In this document: piece after piece, positions 27,064-35,817 of the stretch
Position numbering within the stretch: the stretch's first letter is position 1
Layout of the letters: each line of letters starts with the position of its first letter
DNA from: Chryseobacterium oryctis
Lineage (GTDB): Bacteria > Bacteroidota > Bacteroidia > Flavobacteriales > Weeksellaceae
Direction of reading: 5' to 3'
NCBI RefSeq assembly: GCF_025971925.1
Contig: NZ_JAPDHV010000010.1
Coordinates: 1-64,000, forward strand
Length of the DNA stretch: 64,000 nt
Translations under genes and position numbers: made by a program
Notes under the pieces: generated by a model
What the model was told of the DNA's origin: nothing
Database searches by the model: none
What the model saw: the letters and a program-made list of their open reading frames with translations, nothing else

Positions 27064-27717
27064 TTATATCTTGTGATGAGTATTAATAATATCAATTAGC
27101 TCAACAAGATTTTCTATTTTCAGTTTTTCAAATATATTTTTCTTAATTGTACTTACGGTATTTTGCTTTACATCAAGATTGTTGGCAATTTCTAAATTCC
27201 CAAGTCCTTCTGCATACATTTCCGCAATCTGTAATTCTCTTTTGGTTAAACGGCTAAGAGGATTAATTAAATCCGGATTGTAAACGAGCTGCACCAATAG
27301 ATTTCTAGACATTTCAGAAAAATGCTCTCCTTTATGTACAATATTATGAATGGCTTGTCTTACCTCTTCTTCTTCACTTAGTTTACTCAGAAATCCGTTA
27401 GCTCCTGCTTTGATAAATTTAAGCACATGCAAATCTTCTTCAAGACCTGAAAAAACCAAGACTTTAACATTTGGTTTTGCTTTTTTTATTAATGGAATAA
27501 TATGTAAGCTGTTACCATCAGGGAAATGGGCATCAATTATGGCAATATCAACACCTTTTGACTCAATAATTTCCACAATCTGTTGTGAAGATGATGTATG
27601 ATATACTTTATAATTCGGAACAACATCATCAATAATCATCTCCATCCCTTGTCTTATAATACTGTGATCATCTGCCAAAAGAAATACAATTTCCTTACTT
27701 TCAAGCTCTTGCTCCAT
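27064..27717 (-). CDS. NarL/LuxR-type response regulator
   Basis: A 217-aa regulator. The receiver domain covers about 10-130, with the acidic pair in LLADDHSIIRQG, the phospho-acceptor Asp in IAIIDAHFPDG (about 58) and the Lys in GANGFLSKLSEE. The LuxR helix-turn-helix is at about 150-212 (LTKRELQIAEMYAEGLGN, then KQNTVSTIKKNIFEKL). It starts 4 bp after the stop of the histidine-kinase gene, so the two form a two-component operon. The target genes are unknown. It resembles the orphan regulator at 30.2 kb. Confidence 0.93.
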   Translation of the reverse strand: MEQELESKEIVFLLADDHSIIRQGMEMIIDDVVPNYKVYHTSSSQQIVEIIESKGVDIAIIDAHFPDGNSLHIIPLIKKAKPNVKVLVFSGLEEDLHVLKFIKAGANGFLSKLSEEEEVRQAIHNIVHKGEHFSEMSRNLLVQLVYNPDLINPLSRLTKRELQIAEMYAEGLGNLEIANNLDVKQNTVSTIKKNIFEKLKIENLVELIDIINTHHKI

Positions 27718-27721
27718 ATTG

Positions 27722-29452
27722 TTATTTTAAATTTAAATTAACTCTGAATATTACTTTTGTACCTTCATTCAACTTACTTGAAATAGATATATTTCCATTG
27801 AAAAGCTCAATAATTTCTTTACATAAATTTAAGCCTAAACCTGCACCAAGATTATCAATTTCACTGGATATTACACCCTGATAATAAGGTTCAAAAATCT
27901 TCTCCAGATCAGATTCTGAAATACCCATACCTGTATCTTCTACTGTAGTAACCAGAGAAATTTTGTTTTTATCTATTGGTTCTGTAACCATTTTAAGAGT
28001 AATATGTCCGTTTTCAGTATATTTATTGGCATTTCCTAAAATGTTCATATATATCTGATTAACCTTTACTTTATCAGAATCTACAATCGTATTTTCCGGT
28101 ATTTCGTCAACAACTGAAAACGTATTATTTCTGGTTTCTATGTATGGTGTAATAGCCGTTACAATAGAATTAAGCTCTTCCTTCAAATCAAAAACAGTAT
28201 TTACCAATTTCTTATCTGCTTCCTGATTTTTTGTATATTCTAAAATCTGGTTAGATTGTATTAGTAAAGTACTATTAGTAAACTTTATTGATTTAAGGTA
28301 ATCCTTAATCTTACTATCTGTAGTAGATTTATTAATCTTATCTACAAAAATATTTATAATTTTTAACGGAGATCTTAGCTCATGACTCAGCATTCCCAAG
28401 ATTCTGTTTTTAAAATTAAGGTTCTTTTTAATTTCTTTATTGGCTGCATTTAGTTTCCATTCGTAGATGAAGGCAATTCTTGTAAAATACATTATAAGAA
28501 TAGATACTATGAACATTAATATCATTAACCCCAATACCAGATTTTTTCTAATTTTAGCATTAATTGAATTCTGCTCATTATATTCTTTTTCTAAATCTGA
28601 TCTAAATCCTTTAATAGCACCATCGTAAACATTTATCATCTCATTACTATAGATCAAAAGTTTACCAAAATTACTGTAAAAATGTAAATTATCCTTTTGA
28701 TTTTTTGCAGCAGATAAGTGAATCTTACTAATTTCTGTCGTGTAATATTTATTCATGGACTTGACCGTACTATTCATGGAATTTACCATGCTGTCCATTT
28801 TCGATTTTACATCAGCAATATCTACGGCTTTTTTGTTCTTTAAAGTGATTACCGTGCTTTCTTTTTTAACGTCAACATTCCCTGATATTGCATCTTTTAA
28901 ACGTCCCATAAGACCTTTCTTTTTAATGGTATCAGAATAGGTGTGGGTTTCTATTTCAAAGTTTTCAAAATTATTTTTAAATGTTTTCAGTTCATAAGGT
29001 TTCTCCTGAACTTTCACAGGTGGGTTTTTGGAAACTTGATATGCCGAGTCAATTAAAGTTTTTAATTTTATTACTTTAATTGTGTCTTTTCTTTGGGATT
29101 TTAGATTATTCTTTAAATCTATATTTGTATTTTCATATTCATCTATTTTATCAAAATTCCCCTTCAGCTTTCCAAGGGATTCAAAATATAATTTTAGATC
29201 ATTCTCATCCTGACTGGTCATATATTTTTGAAAGTAATTCTGTGCATCTATAAAATCTTTTCTGGAGGTATTGGTTAAATCTCCCAATGCTCTACTTTCT
29301 TCCAATCGATCCTTAATAAATTTTAATTTCTTTTCATTTACAAATTCATTATAGAAAAATACAGCTATAATTACCTGTATCAATAAAATACATAGTATCA
29401 AAGAATAATGAACAAGCTTTCTTAACTTAAAATTTATGAATTTATTTATCAT
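27722..29452 (-). CDS. Membrane sensor histidine kinase
   Basis: A 576-aa kinase. TM1 lies at about 15-35 (LILCILLIQVIIAVFFYNEF) and TM2 at about 300-325 (LVLGLMILMFIVSILIMYFT). The roughly 265-residue periplasmic sensor between them is largely coiled and charged and has no named domain that I recognise. The H-box is LSHELRSPLKI (near 358), the N-box NILGNANKYTENGH, G1 DTGMGISESDL, F FEPYYQ and G2 GAGLGLNLCKEI, so it is catalytically complete. It has no receiver domain and passes phosphate to the regulator encoded next to it. Confidence 0.92.
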   Translation of the reverse strand: MINKFINFKLRKLVHYSLILCILLIQVIIAVFFYNEFVNEKKLKFIKDRLEESRALGDLTNTSRKDFIDAQNYFQKYMTSQDENDLKLYFESLGKLKGNFDKIDEYENTNIDLKNNLKSQRKDTIKVIKLKTLIDSAYQVSKNPPVKVQEKPYELKTFKNNFENFEIETHTYSDTIKKKGLMGRLKDAISGNVDVKKESTVITLKNKKAVDIADVKSKMDSMVNSMNSTVKSMNKYYTTEISKIHLSAAKNQKDNLHFYSNFGKLLIYSNEMINVYDGAIKGFRSDLEKEYNEQNSINAKIRKNLVLGLMILMFIVSILIMYFTRIAFIYEWKLNAANKEIKKNLNFKNRILGMLSHELRSPLKIINIFVDKINKSTTDSKIKDYLKSIKFTNSTLLIQSNQILEYTKNQEADKKLVNTVFDLKEELNSIVTAITPYIETRNNTFSVVDEIPENTIVDSDKVKVNQIYMNILGNANKYTENGHITLKMVTEPIDKNKISLVTTVEDTGMGISESDLEKIFEPYYQGVISSEIDNLGAGLGLNLCKEIIELFNGNISISSKLNEGTKVIFRVNLNLK

Positions 29453-29869
29453 ATTTCCTCTACACGCTAAATTAATTTTCCCAATGCTAATTTTATATAA
29501 AATTAGTAATTAATCAGTAATATTACACCCCTTATTATATACCTATAAAACAATATTAGGCGAATAATTATTCTAATACAAAGTTAAATTATTTTTTGTC
29601 TATTTATGATACTAATTATCTGATAAAAAACAAAGCCTATATTTTTATATAGATATTGTACACGAAGATAAAGCGAGTGATAATAAAGTCTTAAAAATTC
29701 AAACTATATTTGTCTCAATATATACTTAATCAATTAAAATATGTAACTTCGATTATTATAAACATAATAAAGATATGTTAAAGAAATAAAAAAATTATTT
29801 ATTAATAAAGAACACAGATCTATCACCAAAACCAACCTTTATTTCTGCTTTTAAGTATGAATAGAAAAG

Positions 29870-29955
29870 AAAAAAGCCTAAGACCATATAAAAGAGGAAG
29901 ATGATCTAGGCTATAGTTGTGTTTTTAGAATCGGATATCTTTAAGCGCTTAATAC
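29870..29955 (-). ncRNA. Candidate small RNA with intrinsic terminator
   Basis: On the - strand a consensus-like -7 box TATTTTTG (29967-29960, no -33 TTG) is followed by a palindrome TTAAGCGCTTAA (29952-29941). A stem-loop AGCCTAGATCAT / ATGGTCTTAGGCT (29913-29875) with six T residues comes next. Together these could make an RNA of about 85 nt. No reading frame fits. The rest of the 725-bp gap 29453-30177 shows nothing that I recognise. Confidence 0.3.
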
Positions 29956-30177
29956 TCGACAAAAATAGAAATACTAAGAATGATATTAAATTTTTCACCA
30001 TAGAAAAATATAAAAAACCGTGTAGATTTTTTTCTATAAAATAGTACTACTTATTTTTTGGTCAAATGTTGGCAGAATCTTTTAAAAGGATAAGTTTTCT
30101 AAAAAGTTAGGGATAATCACAATTTTCATTTTACAAACAATAAATATATATCCATACAATTTTCATAATAAATACTA

Positions 30178-30792
30178 ATGAGTTTAAAAATTTTAATTGC
30201 CGACGATCATTATATTGTAAGAGTGGGAACGTCGCTCCTATTACAATCAACATATCCTGATGCAGAGATAGGATTTGCCGAAAATTATGAACAAGTTAAA
30301 AAGAAAATAACCTCCGAACGATATGACCTGCTACTCTTAGATATAGATATGCCAGGAAGTTTGTACAAAAAGATGATTGGTGATCTAAAAAATCTAAAGG
30401 CCGACTTAAAAATTCTTATTTTTTCCGGCTACAAAGAAAAAATTGCCGTACAATATATCAGAGAAGGAGCCAACGGATTTATCAACAAAGAATCGTTTGA
30501 AGATGAAATCATTAATGCTATAGAAAATGTCATTCAATCAGGGTTTTATTATCCGGCCGATCTTGTACCGCTTTTGGCACAACAAACAACAGAAATAGAT
30601 CCTATGAGTTTGTTATCAATCAGAGAATATGAAATCTTTGAATTATTTGCTAAAGGCAATGGCAACTTGGAAATCTGCAATATACTGAACCTTCAAATGT
30701 CTACTGTTAGTACATATAAAAAAAGAGTATTTGAAAAACTTGAAGTCAAAAACATTGCTGAACTCATAAAAATTTATGAAAGCTTACATTAA
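30178..30792 (+). CDS. NarL/LuxR-type response regulator, unpaired
   Basis: A 204-aa regulator. The receiver has IADDHYIVRVG, the phospho-acceptor Asp in LLLLDIDMPGS (about 57) and GANGFINKESFED. The LuxR helix-turn-helix lies at about 140-200 (LSIREYEIFELFAKGNGN, then QMSTVSTYKKRVFEKL). No kinase gene touches it: it stands between the divergent kinase/regulator pair and the propeller kinase 376 bp downstream. A terminator follows it. The propeller kinase, which lacks its own receiver, is the natural partner; this is inference. Confidence 0.92.
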   Translation: MSLKILIADDHYIVRVGTSLLLQSTYPDAEIGFAENYEQVKKKITSERYDLLLLDIDMPGSLYKKMIGDLKNLKADLKILIFSGYKEKIAVQYIREGANGFINKESFEDEIINAIENVIQSGFYYPADLVPLLAQQTTEIDPMSLLSIREYEIFELFAKGNGNLEICNILNLQMSTVSTYKKRVFEKLEVKNIAELIKIYESLH

Positions 30793-30796
30793 AAGA

Positions 30797-30830
30797 AGAA
30801 CTCCTTAAATAAAATTATTAAGGAGTTTTA
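30797..30830 (+). terminator. Terminator after the orphan response regulator
   Basis: AACTCCTTAA (30799-30808) pairs with TTAAGGAGTT (30818-30827), followed by TTATATT. It lies directly after the stop codon and separates this gene from the kinase gene. Nothing else is seen in the gap 30831-31168. Confidence 0.8.
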
Positions 30831-31168
30831 TATTCATCTTAAAATTCCAATTTGTTAAACTTTTCATAGAGAATAGTCTAAACTAATAATTTTTTTTCTT
30901 TACAAAAACGATATAAACTTTAAATCTCTTCTCTACCTTAAGCCTTTAAAATTTTTTGAACACTAAAGTATGCTTAATTCTAGAAAAAACAAATGTAAAT
31001 TATTTATTTTCAAACAAATAAACACATTAATGTTTTATATAAACATTCTCACAGAAGTAAAATAACTCCTATTTTATAGAATTAATTCTACAAAATAAAA
31101 AACATAAATTACAGTAATTTTACATTAATAAATTTTTTATGATATGAAATTTATTAGTGTAATTAATT

Positions 31169-34162
31169 ATGAAATTCATTTTTACTATTTTATTGATTTG
31201 GTTTAGTCAAATTGCGACTGCCCAAAGATATACTTCTCAATGGTATACAATTGAGAATGGGCTTCCACAAAATAGTATCAAAGACATTATAAAAGATAAA
31301 TATGGATTTCTTTGGCTATCTACAGAAAATGGTATTGTAAGATATGACGGGCAGTCTTTTACCCAATATAACGAATTTGCTTTCAATAATTTCAATTTTG
31401 ATAATTTTACCGGAAGTATCTCCAAAGACAGTATTTTTATTAGGAACAATAACGAAATAGATCAAATCCTGATTACTAAAAAAACTCCAAAAGTTTTTCT
31501 TTTAAAAAAAAAGGAAAAAACCTATCATAAAATCAAAAACGGTTATTCAAAAAGGTTACTAAAAAATGCTATTAATGCAATATATTTTGATGACACTCAA
31601 TACTATATTAAACTTAATTCAGAGACCTACTCTTTTTTTAATAATCATATTTTATACGACAATTTAAAGGAGAAAAAGAAAATATCTTTTAATTTTAGCA
31701 TTAAAAAGCTCCAAAATATTTTCGTCAATAGAGATATTCTTTACATTACAGAGCCTTCTGAAAGAAAAATTTATAAATTCCATAAAGGAAATATTAAGGT
31801 CCTTTCTGATTCGTCCATCATTACATCACCTGATACCAGAATATATTGGCAGCAAATAACCAATCAAACTTTTATTGTGCATGACAGCAAAATTTACCTT
31901 CTCAGATTTAAAGGAGATAAATTAGAATTAAAATATTTAATTGAATATAAAGATATAACAACATTCTCTCTCAACAGTATTTATTATGATGAAAATTATA
32001 ACAAATTATACTTGGGAAGCCTAAATAAAGGGTTGAATATTTTACAGTTATCTCAATTCTATGTAGCAAAAAAAAATCTGCCTTTTGCCGATGAAGTATA
32101 TTACAGCTCGCTACCATTTAGTAAAAACACAATTATTACATATGACGGAACCGAATTTGACCACAACGGAATTGTAAAAAAATATGATTTTGGAAATTAC
32201 AATGATAAATATTATCTGGCATATGATAATTCAAAGAATATTCTTTTAAGGAACAAAAGCTATTCAAGTATTGTAAGATTTAGTAAAAATACATCCTATA
32301 AAAAGACTGATTCTTTAAGTTTTAATCAAAGTGTCTTTTCTTTCATGGAAAGTGATGGTTTATACGCTCTTGCATTGACAGATTTAAGCAATTGTCGTTT
32401 CTACATTTTTAATAATGATCAATTTAAAGAACCCATATGTACATTTACTTTTCCGAGCTTTATAAATTCTTTTCAGCATTATAATAATGATATATACATT
32501 GTCGGAAGTACAAGTGGACTTTACTCGATATCAATCAATAATAAAAAAATTAAGAAGATTGACTCTCGTCTTAATGTAAGAAGTATCATCCAGACAAAAG
32601 ATAAAAATATATGGGTTACCACAAAAACAGGATTCTACTTATTAAGAAATGAAAAACTAATCAAAATGCCGAATGATAAAGATGATTATTTGAATTCGGC
32701 ACATTATATTCTTGAAGATTCATTTGGATATTTTTGGATATCTTCCAACAACGGCTTATTCAAAGTACAGAAAAAACAGCTTTTGAAATTCGCCAATGAC
32801 GGAAAATCGGATGTAAATTATTACCGCTTCGTAAAAAACGATGGCTTTTCGACCAATGAATTCAATGGAAGTTCAATTCCCAATGCATTTATACTTGATA
32901 ACGGAGAATTTGTTTTCCCTTCTATGGATGGGTTTGTCTTTTTTAAACCTAATGAAATAAAAACATTCTATCCAGACAAGAATAACATTTTTATCGAAAG
33001 AGTGAGAATAAACAATGGAAAAATCATAAATTTTAAAAATTCTCTGGTTTTGAAAAATAATTACAGAAAAGTAGAGATTTTTATTGACATTCCTTACTAT
33101 GTAAATTCTGACAATCTTTCTATAGAAGCCAAAATAGATGAATTGAACGATACATGGGAGCCTATTCCTGTTGCTGATGAAAGAAAATACACAATTAATC
33201 GCCTTGATCCTGGTGAATATACCCTTAATTTACGCATTTTGGTATCTCCCAACGGAGATTATGTATATAAACAGACAAAATTCACTATCAAACCTTTATA
33301 TTTTCAGGCAATGGCTTTTAGAGTTCTTTCTATTGTTGCCCTGCTTCTTTTGATTCTTGCAATTATACAGTTGAGAACAAATTTTTTGAGAATAAAAAAC
33401 AAAAACCTCCAAGAAATAATTGATAATAAAAGTATTGAACTTCAGGAAACCTTTCAGGATCTTGAAAACATGAAAAAGAAACTTGCATTGGAAATTGATT
33501 ATCAAGAAAAGCTAATCTATTCTATTAATCATGATATCACAACACCCATTAAATTTATTACTTATTTATCACAAAAAGCCACAGAAATAACAGATCCCGA
33601 ACTTCAAAAAAAATACTATATCGGCATTTACCGTTCTGCTGAAGAATTATACAAATTCACCTCTTCCATAAAAGAATATATTCAGCTATATAGAGAAAAT
33701 AATACATATGGAAAGGATTTAATAAATGTATATGACATTATAGAATCAAAAAAAATGCTTTTCAATGAAATAGCAAAGCAAAATGAAACGGTTATCTTCA
33801 ATAATGTTGATCAAAAACTTACTTCCAAAATAAACGAAATAATTTTAGGAACCATTATTCATAATCTATTAGATAATGCTGTAAAACATACTGTAAACGG
33901 AAAAATTACAATCAATAATAATTTTTCCTCCAGAGTTACCTCCATACAAATAATAGATACGGGAGTCGGAATGTCAGAAGAACAAATCGATTTCTATAAT
34001 AATCTTATCAATGATTCTGAATATAGTAGTTTCACGTTGAAAAAATTTGGAGTTGGTATTTATCTTGTTGTCTATTTAATTCAAAAAACAGATAACAATA
34101 TTTATTTTTCAAAAAACTTTCCTTCAGGAACAATTGTTACAGTAGATTTGAGAAATTACTAG
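31169..34162 (+). CDS. Two-component propeller sensor histidine kinase
   Basis: A 997-aa sensor. After a signal peptide (residues 1-18) comes a periplasmic beta-propeller of two-component-regulator type (about 20-600; repeats such as NGLPQNSIKDIIKDKYGFLW). A Y_Y_Y-like domain (about 620-705), one membrane helix (about 712-732), a coiled linker, the H-box INHDITTPIKFI (near 788) and an ATPase with NLLDNAVKHT and DTGVGMSEEQ follow. Unlike Bacteroides hybrid kinases it ends after the ATPase, with no receiver or AraC domain, so it needs a separate regulator such as the one at 30.2 kb. Such sensors usually detect glycans or their breakdown products; the signal here is unknown. Confidence 0.9.
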   Translation: MKFIFTILLIWFSQIATAQRYTSQWYTIENGLPQNSIKDIIKDKYGFLWLSTENGIVRYDGQSFTQYNEFAFNNFNFDNFTGSISKDSIFIRNNNEIDQILITKKTPKVFLLKKKEKTYHKIKNGYSKRLLKNAINAIYFDDTQYYIKLNSETYSFFNNHILYDNLKEKKKISFNFSIKKLQNIFVNRDILYITEPSERKIYKFHKGNIKVLSDSSIITSPDTRIYWQQITNQTFIVHDSKIYLLRFKGDKLELKYLIEYKDITTFSLNSIYYDENYNKLYLGSLNKGLNILQLSQFYVAKKNLPFADEVYYSSLPFSKNTIITYDGTEFDHNGIVKKYDFGNYNDKYYLAYDNSKNILLRNKSYSSIVRFSKNTSYKKTDSLSFNQSVFSFMESDGLYALALTDLSNCRFYIFNNDQFKEPICTFTFPSFINSFQHYNNDIYIVGSTSGLYSISINNKKIKKIDSRLNVRSIIQTKDKNIWVTTKTGFYLLRNEKLIKMPNDKDDYLNSAHYILEDSFGYFWISSNNGLFKVQKKQLLKFANDGKSDVNYYRFVKNDGFSTNEFNGSSIPNAFILDNGEFVFPSMDGFVFFKPNEIKTFYPDKNNIFIERVRINNGKIINFKNSLVLKNNYRKVEIFIDIPYYVNSDNLSIEAKIDELNDTWEPIPVADERKYTINRLDPGEYTLNLRILVSPNGDYVYKQTKFTIKPLYFQAMAFRVLSIVALLLLILAIIQLRTNFLRIKNKNLQEIIDNKSIELQETFQDLENMKKKLALEIDYQEKLIYSINHDITTPIKFITYLSQKATEITDPELQKKYYIGIYRSAEELYKFTSSIKEYIQLYRENNTYGKDLINVYDIIESKKMLFNEIAKQNETVIFNNVDQKLTSKINEIILGTIIHNLLDNAVKHTVNGKITINNNFSSRVTSIQIIDTGVGMSEEQIDFYNNLINDSEYSSFTLKKFGVGIYLVVYLIQKTDNNIYFSKNFPSGTIVTVDLRNY

Positions 34163-34228
34163 AAAAAATTACGTTTCTCATCATTATTTCGAAATAAAAA
34201 TCACTTTCGATTTCATATTAATAAATAG

Positions 34229-34267
34229 TACTATAAAACCGATAAATAACTTACCGGTTTTATAGTA
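34229..34267 (+). terminator. Stem-loop after the propeller kinase gene
   Basis: A 13-bp stem, 34229-34241 with 34255-34267 (TACTATAAAACCG with its complement). The T-run is weak. It probably marks the 3' end of the kinase transcript. Confidence 0.55.
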
Positions 34268-34538
34268 TTATTTCTACAAAAGGTTAAAAATAATACTACA
34301 AACCTTCTAAATAAATGAAAAAAAAAGCCAATAATTTTACATAATAAAAATAGTAGGAAAATATTCTAATTCTTTTTAGAAAGTAAAATCCAGTCTATCC
34401 TTCACAAAAAGAAAAACAACTAAAACAAGATATAATGAAAAAGAAAGTACTTTTGATAGCCAAAATCATATACCTTCCCAATTATTTTTCACACAATATA
34501 GAATAAATTACAAACACCATTTACATCATTATATTTTC

Positions 34539-34618
34539 GGTAGGTGGCAATAATTGTTTAAAGTTATGATGAGAAATCTAGATAGGTTATAGATGTATTG
34601 TCCCCCTACCTTTTTTGA
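34539..34618 (+). ncRNA. Structured RNA or attenuator ending in a terminator upstream of the HTH pair
   Basis: GGTAGG-T-GG-CAAT (34540-34552) pairs with ATTG-TCC-CCCTACC (34598-34611), and six T residues follow. About 45 bases lie in the loop. A -7-like TACTTTTG (34448-34455) lies upstream. The structure ends about 135 bp before the ATG of the first HTH gene, where a terminator is not expected unless it belongs to a small RNA or a regulated leader. The rest of the gap 34268-34753 shows no gene. Confidence 0.35.
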
Positions 34619-34753
34619 AAATGTGTAATAATCTTTTTTTTTATCTAAAAACAGAAGGTAATTGTTGAAAATTTATCTGATGAAAACAGGTTTCTACTAT
34701 TGATACAAAAAACTACTAACAAATTCGGTCATACCCACAATTTAATTAAAAAA

Positions 34754-35182
34754 ATGGACAATTTTAAAGAAATAAATATCGGAAGTCTTATCCAAAAGCG
34801 CGTTGATGAACTTGATATTGATATCATCCGTATATGTAATTTCATGAAATGCAATGAAGAAGAAATAGAAAAAATGTATCTAGCAAAAACGATTGACGGT
34901 GATACATTATTAAAATGGAGTAAACTCCTTGAATATGATTTTTTCAGAATTTATAGCCAGCACATCATCTTATATGCACCCCAAAAAGGACATAACAATC
35001 GGGCAATTGATGCTCATTCTACGCTCCCAAAATTCAGAAAAAATATATATACAAAAGAAATTATAGAATTTCTGTTAGATAAAATCAAGAAAAAGGAAAA
35101 AACCAAATTAGAAATCATAGAAGAATACGGAATTCCCAAAACAACACTTTATAAGTGGATAAACAAATATTCTTCTAATTAA
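34754..35182 (+). CDS. Small HTH protein, transposase-OrfA-like C-terminus
   Basis: A 142-aa protein, taking the ATG at 34754 (an in-frame TTG lies 18 codons upstream). The N-terminal half (IGSLIQKRVDELDIDIIRIC) looks like a degenerate Xre-type helix-turn-helix. The C-terminal part (LEIIEEYGIPKTTLYKWINKY) is the helix-turn-helix seen in IS3-type OrfA proteins. No transposase catalytic gene or inverted repeats flank it. From memory such proteins are common and multi-copy in Chryseobacterium, often annotated as transposase; a domesticated DNA-binding protein is more likely. It precedes a second HTH gene by 11 bp. Confidence 0.7.
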   Translation: MDNFKEINIGSLIQKRVDELDIDIIRICNFMKCNEEEIEKMYLAKTIDGDTLLKWSKLLEYDFFRIYSQHIILYAPQKGHNNRAIDAHSTLPKFRKNIYTKEIIEFLLDKIKKKEKTKLEIIEEYGIPKTTLYKWINKYSSN

Positions 35183-35193
35183 TCACCAATATC

Positions 35194-35514
35194 ATGAATA
35201 AATCAAAACCAAATTACAAGCGAATTTACAGTGAAATTCTTCAGGAAAAGCACCCTGAAAAAATCGAAAAATGTGAAAGAATTCTGAATAAAGCAGAGCT
35301 TACAAGTATAGATGTAATAAGATTAAACAAAATAATCTTCAACATCCAGGAAGACACAAAAGTGAACCGTAGACATTCTTTTTATGATAAAAATGCAGTA
35401 TTTGAAATTTTAAAATATCAAAAAAAGAACCAGTGCACCAATACTGCTCTCTCAAAACACTTTCATCTGAGTAGAAATACAATTACCAAATGGAAAAGAT
35501 TGTTTTCGATATGA
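35194..35514 (+). CDS. Small HTH protein, second of pair
   Basis: A 106-aa basic protein. The C-terminal helix-turn-helix (NTALSKHFHLSRNTITKWKRLF) resembles transposase OrfA DNA-binding domains. The N-terminal half is helical and highly charged. It is encoded 11 bp after the previous HTH gene and is followed by a terminator, so the two form a short operon. No catalytic domain is present. The function is unknown; a joint DNA-binding role with its neighbour is plausible. Confidence 0.65.
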   Translation: MNKSKPNYKRIYSEILQEKHPEKIEKCERILNKAELTSIDVIRLNKIIFNIQEDTKVNRRHSFYDKNAVFEILKYQKKNQCTNTALSKHFHLSRNTITKWKRLFSI

Positions 35515-35610
35515 GGATTTAGACAACATTAAAAAAATCAATTTGTATTATTTCCAGGGTAATTTTTATCAAATCAAACAAATTCTAATCGAAAGGAAAA
35601 TTAAGAAATT

Positions 35611-35642
35611 GAGGCTTAGATTATATAATCCAAGCCTCTTTT
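35611..35642 (+). terminator. Terminator of the HTH pair
   Basis: GAGGCTT (35611-35617) pairs with AAGCCTC (35632-35638), the inner GATTATATAATC extends the stem, and TTTT follows. It lies about 100 bp after the second HTH stop. Confidence 0.75.
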
Positions 35643-35767
35643 AAATAGTGATAAATCGATTTGAGATCTTATATAATAATTATAAAAATTTTCCTTTGAT
35701 ATTCAATCATTTATCTGTATTAAAATTTGTTCTGCTATTTAACTTTATAAATACAATTTAGATTATT

Positions 35768-35799
35768 AACCCAACAGATTTTTTGAAACCTGTTGGGTT
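35768..35799. terminator. Stem-loop between convergent genes
   Basis: AACCCAACAG (35768-35777) pairs with CTGTTGGGTT (35790-35799). It lies just beyond the stop of the leftward surface-protein gene and may end its transcript. The T-run is poor. Confidence 0.55.
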
Positions 35800-35817
35800 T
35801 GGATCTCATGTTTTTTT

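Noticed and set aside
34754..35514. IS3-family insertion sequence
   Set aside because: Two HTH-only proteins without an integrase-core OrfB or terminal inverted repeats.
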